Assembly: GCA_035048495.1 (NCBI GenBank)
Contig: CM068547.1
Coordinates: forward strand, 25,985,913-26,049,912
Reading direction: 5' to 3'
DNA from: Euptelea pleiosperma
Lineage: Eukaryota; Streptophyta; Magnoliopsida; Ranunculales; Eupteleaceae
DNA length: 64,000 nucleotides
In this document: positions 46,447-58,000 of the stretch, piece by piece
Position numbering within the stretch: position 1 is the first letter of the stretch
Layout: each line of letters opens with the position of its first letter
Translations under genes and position numbers: made by a program
The notes under the pieces: generated by a model
What the model was told of the DNA's origin: nothing
The model's database searches: none
Seen by the model: the letters and a program-made list of their open reading frames with translations, nothing else

Positions 46447-48196
46447 TCAACTAAGAACTCTTATAACGAGGAGGCGGGGCCGTAATCGGTTTATCGCCAA
46501 GTGATATAATTTGTCTCTCTGAGGCAATATTGTATGCATCAAGCCATTTAACAGTTTGATCATAAATGACTGCTTTATCTTTATGATCTCTTTCCACACG
46601 ATCCAATTCCCCCAACATAGCATCCCGATTTGCAATGGCGCTATGACGATCTTCATCACATCGATGATTAACCTCTTTAAGGAAGTTACATTGCTCCTCA
46701 AGTTCTTCAACATGCTTGCACCGCTCTTCTAACTCATTGAGGTAAATGTTCTCTTATTCAAGCTTGACAATCTTCTTCTTTAAGCACTTGTTTTTTGGCA
46801 ATGTACATCATTTTCTTTCTTGCTTGTATGATTATCTTTTCATGTGTTTCTCCTCGCTCTTTTTCAAACTCACGACGACGTTTGGCAAATCGGAGGGCAA
46901 CATTCTTGAAAACATCCACAATGGGCAAAGCAACTGGCACTTTATCTTCCTTTGGAGCCACAATGGGAGTATGAAGAAAATCAGGTTTAGGCATGGGTGA
47001 CTCAATATCGGGCATCTCCAACCCAAGCAAGTATTCTTTAGTTGTTGTCCGCATTTCACTTTGAACCAATTCAAGAATGGATCTATTACTCCGCTTCTAA
47101 AAATCCACGAAGTGCATTTCTAGCTTCTCCAAGTATGTTGTGAAATCGGCATAGTCACATTTGATGTCATCGATGGTTGGATTAAATTGGACATACCCGA
47201 GTTAACGAAGTACCCGGAGTGGTGTATATGGAGTAGAACCGTGAAGTCCGGCTAGCACCAAACCTTGTCGACCCAGAACCTGTAAATAAGCATCTCCTCT
47301 CTGAGAGAGCCAAGTACACTTCCATTGAATCTCTTCCGCTTTCAAAGAGTTTAAACCTTTATACCACTCCAACTTATTCTTTGGAATAGGACAAGGCTTA
47401 CGCATTAGATGATTATTTATGAGATTAAAATGGCCAAATGTAACATCTCTCATGGTTACCAAACTTGGCGAATGTTCATAAGCCCAAACTTGAAGAAGAG
47501 AGATACAACCATTGAGCTTAATGCATCCATGTCGGGCGGAAGTCGTTAACCCTCTAAGAATCTCCGCTAGGATCATACGTACCAAAGTCTTTCCGGTCTA
47601 ACCTCTTTTATGATCTTGCAAAGTGAGGCATCCACATACGTAGTACTTTGAGGAAGGAGAATGTACCCAACAATTGCTAGATCCAACGCATTTGCACGAC
47701 CCATTGTCACTTTTTGTTGACTCGGATCACCCATATTCAAGTACCTATTTATGAGAAAATCCATTGAACATGTCTTGCATTGCCCATTCTTGTCTTTTTC
47801 CAACTTATCTTTAGGAACATAAAGAAACTCTTTCACTTCTTTAATATAACATTGCTTTAATGGATGAAAGATTAGACCACCATTATGACACATACATAAA
47901 AGTTGAGAGCATTCTTCCAATGTAGGGCAAAGTTCATGAACCCCAAACTTGAAATCCATGTGATCTGGGTCCCAACACCTCACCATAGCTTCAAAAAGAT
48001 GCCAATTGAGTTCTACTTTTGCTAATTTGAGAGTGGCTCCAAGGTGATTTGATTGTTTCTAAGTGAGTCGTTTGTCGTATTGCCAACCATCAATGATTTC
48101 CAACAACTTGGGATTGCAACAAGAGTGTCTCTTAAGATTAGGGAGCTTCAAATGTGGAGCAATTGGACCGTCGGATTGAGAATGCATATTGGCCAT
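46447..48196 (-). pseudogene. ORF1 of the Tat-like element (DUF7745-like), frame-broken
   Basis: From the ATG at 48196 (MANMHSQSDGPIAPHLKLPN) the product runs through several frames: VRCWDPDHMDFKFGVHELC, PTLEECSQLLCM and MGDPSQQKVTMGRANALDLA (47986-47573), then a segment at 47585-47202, then Lys/Glu-rich pieces with RFAKRRREFEKERGE (47069-46758) and LGELDRVERDHKDKAVIYD, ending near 46447. 'RFWDP....F.FG..EL.PTLEEY..LL' is the signature I know from DUF7745/plant-mobile-domain-like proteins encoded upstream of gag in Tat/Ogre elements. Its role is unknown. The C-terminal half looks coiled-coil. At least three frame breaks are present. Confidence 0.65.
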
Positions 48197-49011
48197 CACA
48201 ACCTTCACTTCCTCTCTAAAGAATAAGATGATGGTATAAGTTTTATTAGAAAACAAAATTTTAAGAAAATTAAAAGTTGATTTTTTTTTGGAAGATTGAT
48301 GACATGTTTGAAGGAGAATATTAGATTGTAAAAAGAGTAGGTAAAAGGAAAAAAAATGAAGATTTTTTTTTGAAAGATGAATGGATGTTATGAAGAAAAT
48401 TGGACTCAATACACAACTAACATGAAGTTGGAGGGAAAGAAGAAGATCCTAAACCTAAAAAAGACCTAAAAAAGATACTAAAAAGATCCTAAAAAGAAAG
48501 TTGAGATTTTAAGTTTAATTTTTTTTACAACCATAATTAAATACACAATGTAAAGAGTTGAGACAGTGTGATTGCACGTGTGTCCTAAAATTAATTATAG
48601 AGTATGATTAACCAATTTCATACATGCTCATAAGGTTAGGATATGCATCTATAAAAGGCTTGGCTTCGTATCTTCAAACCTCCCCACAAGTGGATATTTA
48701 GTTGGTGATATGGTTGGGGCTTTTAGCACTGACACTAGGGGTATCGACCTTCTAGCCGTAAGCTTACTTGCATCCTTCCTAATAGGTTTTGAGCCATGAC
48801 ATGGTACATATAAGGTGAGTGACAAACATGTAACATTTGATCTAATTTAATGCAATAAATTATAGAAAAGTAAAAAAATCTATAAGGTGCAAACAAGCAA
48901 TATGCACACATGAAGTATTAAGCTAGTAAATAAAATAAATTAAAAAAACACATAAGAAGCTAAACACAAAAACCGGTAACTTGAGAGTGAGACAATTTTG
49001 GCTTGACCCAA

Positions 49012-49030
49012 TTCCCGATGGAGTCGCCAA
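49012..49030 (-). promoter_or_regulatory. Primer binding site of the Tat-like element
   Basis: TTGGCGACTCCATCGGGAA on the minus strand, one base after the LTR end CTCACA. GGCGACTCC is the usual start of the PBS in Tat/Ogre elements. A similar word (TTGGTAGCGACTCCATA) lies inside the LTR at 49077-49093. Confidence 0.75.
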
Positions 49031-49031
49031 C

Positions 49032-51026
49032 TGTGAGATAGCACAATCCGACCGGGGGCAAAAATGGATTAAATGTTATGGAGTCGCTACCAACCCTTTT
49101 TAACGGTGTGATTGGTCACCGGGTTTGAAAATAGATAACATTACATTTTTTGTAAATGGGCAAAATACAAATTAGTGACTCTATTGATCTACTAACCATT
49201 TAAGAGATCATTAGATAATTGGGTCATTTGTAGATTAGGGAAGGTGTTAGGCATCCCAATCTACTCGTATTTAAATGGTTACCTACTCTTGTACCATCAA
49301 TCATCCTCTCAAGTTACCAGTTAAGAAAAAAAAGAATCTACATGTATAAGAACATAAAAAAAAAATGTGAGAATACCCTACTATGCAAGCATTTTGGGTT
49401 CTCCACATATACTAGAGAGAGAAAGTAAAAAAAGACAACATAAATGAAGCAAGAAAGATAAACTAAAGTAAAGAACTAACTAATCATACAATAATCTAAA
49501 GCTAAGTAAATAGAATAAAAGACAAATAAAGAAAAAAGAATAGGATGGCACAGCCTTCCTATGTAGTTACATTGCTAGAGAGAGAAAAAAAAGACAACAT
49601 AAGGGAAACAAAAAAAGATAAACTAAAGTAAAGAACTAACTACTCATACAATAATTTAAAGCTTAGTAAATAGAATAAAATACAACTAAAGAAAGAAAAA
49701 AGAATAGGGTGGCATAGCCTTCTCATGCAGTTATATTGTTAGAGAGAGAAAGTAAAAAAGATCATCATAAAGAAAATAAGAAAAAAGAACTAAAATAAAA
49801 AACTTAAAAGACATATAATAGAAGTTAGATAGAAAAGAAAAAGAACAAATAAAGTAGGGTGGCTTAACCTTCCCATGTGGTTACATTGTTAGAGAGAGAA
49901 ATAACTTATGTTGTTTGCATTGTACCTTGCAAATGGTCTTTCTTCTTTCCTTGGTCTTTTCTTCTTCTTGTTCTTAAAAAAAAGAAAAAATGAAGTGAGT
50001 AAGAACAAAAGTTTTTCCTCGTTTCACTTAATCTCTTAAAACAAAAAGGGTCTTTAGAGGATTTTTTAGAGGTTTTTAAGGGTTTTTGAAAAGTTAAGAA
50101 ACTATTTTGCAAGAGTTTTTCTAGGCCTAAAGAGAGGGCTTGAAGGGATGATTTTCTAAAAGGAGGAATGGGATATTTATAGGTGAAAAGTAAGGGTTTG
50201 GGAATAAAGAAAATGATAGTTTAGTCATTTGAGGGTAAAAAAGTAAAAACGAGTTTGTCCTATATGGTTATGTTAAAGAATTTTTTAATTTGTTAGAAAA
50301 AGTTGGGCAATCTAGAAAGTTAAAAAATTGTAGAAAATTTATGTGTGAAGAATAAACAAAAAATGTGGGATAAAATAGGAAAGTATGGGAGTTTGGTGAG
50401 TTGGATGGATAAGCTTGAGTAATATCATCAAAGTGTGGCATGATGTATGAACCTTGGTACATTTACACACATCAAGACCATACATCAAGAGTTTTGATCA
50501 ATCATTGATAAAATGCTCAGTTTAAGTTTAAAATTGACAAGACAAAAATATTTTGAAAGATCATTCAAAGTACTTTTCAAAGGTGAACATCTCATTAGCA
50601 CACAAGTTTTCAAAAATTGAGATCATTTAAGAATTAGCCAAACAAAAGTCTTGATCTTATAATCGAGCCCTTAGATTTTAGTAAAACCTGTTTCTCTTTT
50701 AAAAGATGAATGAGTTAGAAACAAATACTTTTAGTTTTGATCGAATCCAACGGTAAAATCAAACATATAAGCAATTTTTGACCATTTATCAACAAAAGTC
50801 AAACCTTTAATTAAATTCTCATAGCTTAAGATGGGACTTTCTAATGATGGTTTTGGGTTCTAAAAGTGTTATCTAAAGATGGTTGATGGTTCTAAATGGG
50901 GTTCTACGATTTGTTAAAAATATCCTAAGGGTTGAGATGAGTTAAGTAATCCATCGACCAATAAAGAAGAAGCTCAAGACCGTCGATCGCCAAGTTAGAA
51001 GATCGTGCCAAAATGGGGTGTCTACA
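49032..51026 (-). repeat. 5' LTR of the Tat-like element
   Basis: 1995 bp on the minus strand, TGTAGACACCCCATTTTGGC...GCTATCTCACA. The start is diagnostic of many plant Tat LTRs. Three ~170-210 bp direct repeats with AGAGAGAGAAA.TAAAA and GGGTGGC.TAGCCTTC (49400-49900) expand it. Confidence 0.85.
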
Positions 51027-51186
51027 GTCTACTTGACAAGAAGGTCATTCAATTCATCTCGACAAGTTTCATGGCCTTACCTGACAGGAATTACATTCAA
51101 GCACATCCCGGTAAGGTCAAACGACCTACTTGACGGGAGTGACTAGTTATCTCATCTCGACAAGGTCAAGTGATACGTTTGACAAG
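51027..51186 (+). repeat. Hairpin-forming minisatellite, left part
   Basis: Units of ~50 bp with CATCCCGGTAAGGTCAAACG and CTACTTGACGGGAGTGA. Each unit contains CCCG.CAAG and its inverse CTTG.CGGG, so it can fold. Interrupted at 51187 by a solo LTR and resumes at 54007. Confidence 0.75.
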
Positions 51187-54006
51187 TGATATTCGCTCAA
51201 AAGTGCTTATTTTAAGCAATTATCCATTGAGCGTTATCGCATTCTCTTACGTAAAATGCTCTATTTATCTACTTTTCTACGTAAGAGTATCTTTTATTGC
51301 GTAGAACACACTTTTCTGGACGAAATGGTATATTTGCATGCATTAAACACATTTTCAGAAGTCTAGATATAAAGTCGTTTTGATTAAGTCTCATTACGCA
51401 TTTTTTCTATTGCAGGAAACCCGGATTGGATGATTCTCGAGACTTGCGGGCCAAAATCGATCATGAAAGCCCATTATCAAAGCTTAAAGAGCCCACAGGC
51501 TATGACTAGAAGATATAGGCCAAATATGGGCTGAATAAGAGGACCAAAGAGCCGGCCCAAAGAACGAAGAGAGTAGGAGAGCCAATGACCAAGAGACGGA
51601 CCAAAGCGTTTAAAGCCACATGAATCAACAAGGAATGATGATCTACTCTACTGGAGAAGTGTGAGGATGGTCACAGTGAAGACCAGGGTTCTAGACCCTC
51701 TGCCAATACTTTTATCTCAATTTTCTGATATTTTCTCTCTCCTCCCTCTAATTTTCTCTCATCTCTCCATATTCTCTCTCTTTCATCTCTCGATCCTCTG
51801 ATTGACTGACCTAACCCCAGAACTCCTGCCTGTTGGCTCTGGCCCATCTCCCTAAGCTATTGGACCGTTGGATCTTCCATCGGACCATTGGATCGTCCAT
51901 CAGACCGTCGGATCTCTTTAAATCTGTCGGCCTGCCAATCTGGATCCTGATCCAGTCATCTTCAGTCTAATCATCAGCAAATCACCCGTCATATCATCTT
52001 ACGAGACGATAGACTTCATCAGTCCTTGAGGGCCAACAGCTGGGCCCATCATCATCGACCTACAGCCCGACCATTTAGTGGACCCCACGATTTTAACATT
52101 CTTTAAATTAATTTTTAAAAATAAAAAGGGGGGTCCACTAAATGGGGAAACCCCCCAAAGAAAGAAAAGAAGTTTTCTTTAAAAAAAAAAAAATCCCTAA
52201 TTTCCATTAATGGAAACTAGGGAGCTTTAAAGGGGTTTGTTTGAACCCTAATCCCTCTCCCATCTCCTCCTCTCCTTCCCCAAAACCCCCTTCTCCTTTA
52301 GCCCATTTATCTTCTTCTCCTCCATCTATTTCGTCTTCTTCATCACTTTCTTACCGGAGTTGCAGGCTGCAACTCGGCCGCTCACCAGCAAGGGAACAGC
52401 GAGCTCCACCTCCTCTAATCTCACCCCCTTTGCCGCTGCAAGTTCTGCCTGCCACTCTAGCACCACTGCCTGCCACCTCTTCAAATCTCCAAGCCGTTTA
52501 AACCTTACCCGTGAAGACGACCAACAGGTTCTCCAGTAGCCGGACCACCTCACAACCACTCATCCCTTCATCTTCTTTGTCTTCTTCATCTCTTCTCCAC
52601 ATCTTTCTACCACAGGCTCCATTAATGTTTGCTCCCTCCACCGGTGGTTCACCACAACATCAGGTAGTATCTTTTTCTTCTTCTTCTTCTCTTCTTCACC
52701 GGAGTTGTACCCCTCCGGCCACCACCACTGCTTGCCACCGCCTGCACCGCCTCTTTCTTTGGCTTCCCCAAACCGTCCAAAACAAACAAAAGAAAAAAAA
52801 AGAGGAGGGAGAAGAAAGAAAAAGGAAGCCGTGCTTCCATTAACGTTTGCTCCCTCCACCGGTAGTTCACCACAACATCAGGTAGTTTCTTCTTCTTCTT
52901 CTTCTTCTTCTCTTCTTCACCGGAGTTGTACCTACAACTCCGGCCACCACCATTGCTTGCCACCGCCTGCACCGCCTCTTTCTTTGGCTTCCCCAAACCG
53001 TCCAAAATACACAAGAAAAAAAAGAGATGAGGGAGAAGAAAGAAAAAGGAAGCCATGCTTCCATTAACTGTTTGCACAGCCAGCCACCAAAACCTCCTCT
53101 ATTCACCGTGCATCAGCAAGGTTGCACTCCCCATTTTCCACCTGGTTCGGTCTCACCCTTCCTCACTTGTGTGCACTACGACCAGCGAGCACACAGGTGG
53201 GATCTTCTGTCTCCAAGCCGTTCTCTTGCCCGCAACAACCACCATCCTCCATTGGAACCACATCTTGTTGCTGCGCTTAAGAGCAATCACCTTGGCAGCA
53301 AGCAATTGACTTCCACGATCCACCCCTTCATCACCACGGTCTCCTCTAAGACCAAGCTTAATGGGTAGATATAATGGTAAGTCTCTCTCTCCCTCTCTTC
53401 CTCTCTTTCTCTCTCTTCTCTCTTATCTATCTATTTCTCTCTAGTTTCTTCCCCTTTCTCTCTCTAGAGAGCATCTTCTCTCTCTAGAGATCTCTTCCTC
53501 TCTCTAGTTCTTTAGCCTTAATTTTCTCTTTTTATTTTCTCTCTCTATTTTGTCTCTCTAGGATCTAGATATGTTTAGTATTTCTTTCTCTAAGATTTTT
53601 TCTCTATCACTCTTTTAATGGCTTTCTAGTTATGGTTCAAGTTTGGTTCAATTACTGTAAGAATTTTTAATGATTAATAAAGTTGTTACTTGCATTTCTC
53701 AATTTGTTTTTGTGTTTTCTTTAAATTGATTGTGATACATTTTCTCTCTAGGACTATCAAAAACATGTTTTAAAAATATACTTCAAATCACCACTCTTAC
53801 CCCACCATCATTTCCATCAATTTCTATGAAGAAAATCTGTCATTTTATGTTCTTTAGTGCACGTTCTCTAACTCCCGAATCCGGATCGACATCCGACATG
53901 AATCCCTATACAGATCTAAAATTTTGTAGGAATTAAATCGGATTAATTACAAATGTGTTGGAATTAGGGTTTTCGTAACCAATGACGCGGAAAAACCCTA
54001 CTTTCA
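51187..54006 (+). mobile_element. Solo LTR, 2.8 kb (copy 1)
   Basis: Begins TGATATTCGCTCAAAAGTGC and ends CCCTACTTTCA, flanked by ACAAG on both sides (51182-51186, 54007-54011). Removing the LTR and one ACAAG restores the minisatellite unit (TTTGACAAG-AATTCAATTCAAG). It is homologous along its length to 55503-58157. It includes the passages GTCGGATCTCT, GGTGGACCCC/GGGGTCCACTAAATGGGGAA and a long CT-rich and Ser/Pro-coding tract (52240-53370) that I treat as non-coding. No internal element region is attached. Orientation is inferred from the AACCCTAATCCCTC leader-like motif. Confidence 0.85.
52627..53069 (+). repeat. ~220-bp tandem duplication inside solo LTR copy 1
   Basis: GTTTGCTCCCTCCACCGGTG at 52627 recurs at 52845 (GTTTGCTCCCTCCACCGGTA), and a third partial start is at 53070. 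Each unit holds a CTTCTTCTT run, TTCACCGGAGTTGTACC and an A/G-rich tract. Copy 2 of the LTR (55503-58157) lacks it. Confidence 0.85.
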
Positions 54007-54238
54007 ACAAGAATTCAATTCAAGCACATCCTGGCAAGGTCGAAATGACCTACTTGACGGGAGTGAAAGTTATCTCATCCTGACAAGGTCAAGTAATACG
54101 CTTGACAAAAATTACATTCAAGCACATCCCGACAAGGTCAAACGGCTTACTTGATGGGAGTGACATTTATATCGTCCCGACGAAATCATCAGCATACTTG
54201 ACGGGAATGAACTTCTATCCATCCCGGCAAGTGTACAG
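54007..54238 (+). repeat. Hairpin-forming minisatellite, right part
   Basis: Four or five ~50-bp units continue the array: CAAGCACATCCTGGCAAGG, CTACTTGACGGGAGTGA, CATCCCGACAAGGTCAAACG, ATACTTGACGGGAATGAAC. Confidence 0.75.
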
Positions 54239-54850
54239 AATTCTACAAACAAGATAAGTATTCTAACTCACACTCAAGTTGATTATACAATTGCCACGTG
54301 GCGATTAATTTGGCTATTACACTCATTCCCGCGCTCCCCCATTCAAATATCTGCCACGAGGAATGCCACTTTAGTCGTTTAAGATATAATTGAATAGGGG
54401 AAGTTAGGATCTGACAAGAAGAGGCAGTTACATAACAGAATCTCTTCAGATCAGAACTAACTAACGAGAAGTGGACACGTAGAAGGTGAGTCACGCAAGT
54501 TCTGGTGGTATAAATACATGACCCTCAGAACTAAGAAATGGATCTTGCTCTCCAGATCCAGATAGCCTACACTCTGAAACATTTTACTACATTTCTTAAA
54601 CCCTGTTAGCACATCTATACTGACTTGAGCGTCGGAGTGTTGTCAATAGGTACGACCACATCTCGTATGGAGATCATCCTATCATCTATAGCAGAGAAAA
54701 GAGTTTTGTCTTGAAGCATCAGAGTCGTCGGATCATCATCAAGATACGAATCGTCTGACCTCGAAGATTGTGTGGGATAGATAAGATATTTTCCCCCCAC
54801 GATTTACATAATTAAATCTGTATTTACGTGAATTAAAATTACAGGATTAC
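54239..54850 (+). repeat. Gypsy LTR remnant with TATA box
   Basis: GGTATAAATACATGACC (54507-54523) is a TATA box. About 110 bp downstream, TGACTTGAGCGTCGGAGTG (54621-54639) is a motif I know from the R/U5 part of many plant Ty3-gypsy LTRs. The minisatellite just upstream may be part of the same LTR. Ends are not definable. Confidence 0.55.
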
Positions 54851-55082
54851 ATTCTTCATAATTGAATATCAATCTTTTAAATCTTCATTAATAATCTCTC
54901 GTCACATTATTAAATCATCTTTCAACTATTAACAATTAAAAGTCTCAATAACATAATGCAGAAACTAAAATCATATATTATTAAGGAATTAAGAATCATT
55001 TAAAGAACCATAAGAAAAGACTAAGAAAGAAATATCATCAAAGAATCAACATTCAAGAACCAATAATCATCAAAATGATCAA

Positions 55083-58000
55083 CTTTCCAAACTTTAATCA
55101 CTAAGAAGAGAGCCGCCAAAAGGACCACAACAACAAGCAAAGGAGAAAAATTAAAAGAAGTCATGCCAAGATGTGATCAAACCTAAAAATCATGTCCCTA
55201 AAGAAGATACCCCTCATATCAAAAGAAATAGTACCCCAACTAAATAAAAGGGCTTTAATGTTTAAGATGACTCCCTGGAAAGAGCTCTCCTTTCCTTGAA
55301 ATGTTCTCTTGTTGCTTTCAAGCCACAAACCTCAAATGATAGCCAATGGTGTTAGCTTCCATAACATCTTCCCCTTTGTTGACATAGGAATCCTTGGCCA
55401 ACTCTCCAAGACTGCTCTAATAGTCTCCGGAAAGACCCAACTAGTCCTCGTGCATGAGAGAAAGAAACACCAAACCTGTCGGACAAACTCACAATGCACA
55501 AGTGATATTCGCTTAAAAGTGCATATTTTCCACTGTTATCTTCTAAGCGTTATCACACTCTCCTACGTAAAACTGCTCTAATTATCCACTTTTCTACGTA
55601 AGAGTCTATTTCATTGCGTAGAACATACTTTTCTGAACGAAATGGTATATTTGTATGCATTAAACGCATTTTTGGAAGTCTAGGTATAAAGACGTTATGA
55701 TCAAGTCTCATTACGTGCTTTTCTCTTGCAGAAAACTCGATCGGGCTATTCTCGAGACTTGCGGGCCCCACGATCAACCACAGAAGCCTAATATCAAAGC
55801 TTGAAGAGCCACAAGCTATGACTAGAAGATATGGGCTGAATAAGATGACCAAAAAGCCGGCCCAAAGAACGAAGAGAGTAGGAGAGCCAATGACCAAGAG
55901 ACGGACCAAAGCGTTTAAAGCCACATGAGTCAGCAAGGAATGATGGTCTACTCTACTGGAGAAGTGTGAGGATGGTCATAGTGAAGACTAGGGTTCCAGA
56001 CCCTCTGCTAATACTTTTATCTCCATTTTCTGATATTTTCTCTCTCCTCCCCCTAATTTTCGATCTCATCTCTCCTTATTCTATCTCTCTTCATCTCTCG
56101 ATCCTCGGATCTACTGACCTAACCCTAGAACTCCTGCCCGTTGGCTCTGGCCCATCTCCCTAAGCTATCGGACCATTGGATCTTCCATCGGACCGTTGGA
56201 TCGTCCATCAAACCATCGGATCTCTCTAAATCCGTCGGCCTGCCAATCTGGATCCTGATCAAGTCATCTTCAGTCTGACCATCAGATTGTCTGTCACATC
56301 ATCTTGTGAGACGATGGACATCATCAATCCATGTGGGCCAATAGCCGGGCCCATCATCATCGACCCGCTGTCCGACCATTTAGTGGACCTCGTGAATTTC
56401 AAAATAATTTCAATTAAATTTTAAAAAAGGGGGGGTCCACTAAATGGGGAAATTCCCCAAAGAAAAGTAGGGCTTTACTTTAAAATATATATATATATAT
56501 ATTTTTTATATATATATATAAAAATCTCTTATTTTTTTTATTTTCAAAAAATCTCCTATTTCCATTAAAGGAAATAGGGAAGCTTTTTAAGGGGAAGAGA
56601 AGGGTTCGTTGGAACCCTAATCCCTCACTCCTCTCCTCCTCTCCTTCCCCTTCTTCCTTCAAATCCTTCTCCTCCTCTTCGTCTTCCTCCTCATCTTCTT
56701 CTTCTTCTTCTTCTTCTTCTTCCTCGCCGGAGTTGCAGGTCTACAATTCCGGCCAGCAGGTGTGCAACTCCGCCTTCATCAATCCCTGCACCACCTGCTG
56801 CTCCACCCGACGGCCAAGACCATTTTCTTTACCCCGGCAACACCTTCCACGACTTGCCACGGTGCTGCCCTCCCCATTCATCCTACGTGCTCCACCACCA
56901 CTCACGGCCAGGCCGTGACCCTCTTCTTCCTCATCTTCCTTCCCTTCTCTTTCCTTCCTCCTCCTCCTTCTCCTTCTGTTCTTCATCATAGTCTTCTTCT
57001 CCATCATCTCCGTTGGAGTGCCGCCTGCAACTCCGGCAGCCTGCTGTTCGCTCCACCCTTGCCCACCACCTCTGCTCGCTCCATCCTTGCACGTCCGCCT
57101 CCCTCCCTGCTGCTACGTGCAGCTAGCACGATCGCAACCGGCACCGCCTCTTGCACTACCACCAGCCATTACAGCCAGCACCTCCATCGGTAAGTGCAGC
57201 CTCCACCACGTTTTCTCCTCCTTGGCCCCCACTCCATTATCGCCTACCTGGTTCTCCTCTCAATCACAACACCGCAACCTCCCCTACAACCAGTCATGCC
57301 CGTCTCTCTCTTGCTTAAAGAAAAGAAAGAAAAAAAAAAGAAAAAGAGAAGGAGAAGGAAAAGGGGACACCGTCTTCCTGCTGGTTCTCCATGTGCACCT
57401 CCACCAAACGGTTGCAGACCTGCAACTAGCCGAGTTCCCCTCCTTGCAACCAGCACACACACGATCTCCTTGCTGGTTTTCTTCTTGGATCTACCACAGC
57501 CTGACCCAATCCTTCTCAACCTCCTATTTTCGGGCAGCTTCTCTCTCCAAGATCAGAAGGTTTTCTCCATGATCTCCATTTGAGTGACGCTTGCACCGTT
57601 TGGGTTCCTCCTCTTCAGCCCGGTTCATCCCACGGTTTGAATCATAGGTTATTCTCTCTTTCTCTCTCTATTTCCCTAGTTCTCTATCTAAAATCTCTAG
57701 CTTTTTCTTTAATCACTCCATTTTCTCTCTCTAGGTCCATTTAGTTTTTCCTTTTTTTTCTCTTGCTTTGTCTTTAGTTCTTTATTTTCTTATTGTTTAA
57801 TTTGAATTATTTCTAAGCATTGTAAGAACTCTTGATTTTAATGAAATGCTTTAATTGGTTCTAGTTTAATTTCCTTCATTACTTTTTTTTGGTAGCTTAT
57901 GATAGTTTTCTCTCTCTAAAGTATCCAAGAATATTTTAAAATCCACTCTCTTCACTCAATCTCACCCCTCCATCAAATTCTAACTCATTTTCTGTCATTT

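Larger units (their letters stand above)
43820..51026 (-). mobile_element. Tat/Ogre-like Ty3-gypsy element lacking pol and 3' LTR
   Basis: Minus-strand order: 5' LTR (51026-49032), PBS (49030-49012), leader, ORF1 of DUF7745 type (48196-46447), a tandem-repeat spacer (46330-45757), and gag (45501-43843). The extra ORF before gag, the ~2-kb LTR with a TGTAGACACCCCATTTTGGC start, and the PBS TTGGCGACTCCATCGGGAA all fit the Tat lineage that includes Ogre. Protease, RT, RNase H, integrase and the 3' LTR should lie below 43820 but are absent. Reading frames are broken. The left edge abuts the CAATCGATTG-rich LTR fragment. Confidence 0.8.

Noticed and set aside
52241..53368. Overlapping Pro/Ser-rich ORFs in solo LTR copy 1
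   Set aside because: They are translations of CT-rich low-complexity DNA in several frames, with a tandem duplication inside; no domain, and the boundaries are those of an LTR.
54615..54800. 61-codon minus-strand ORF
   Set aside because: Lies across LTR-like sequence with a + strand TATA and the gypsy R/U5 motif; no homology.
56762..57583. 143- and 184-codon ORFs in solo LTR copy 2
   Set aside because: Same reason; the homologous copy does not keep the same frame.
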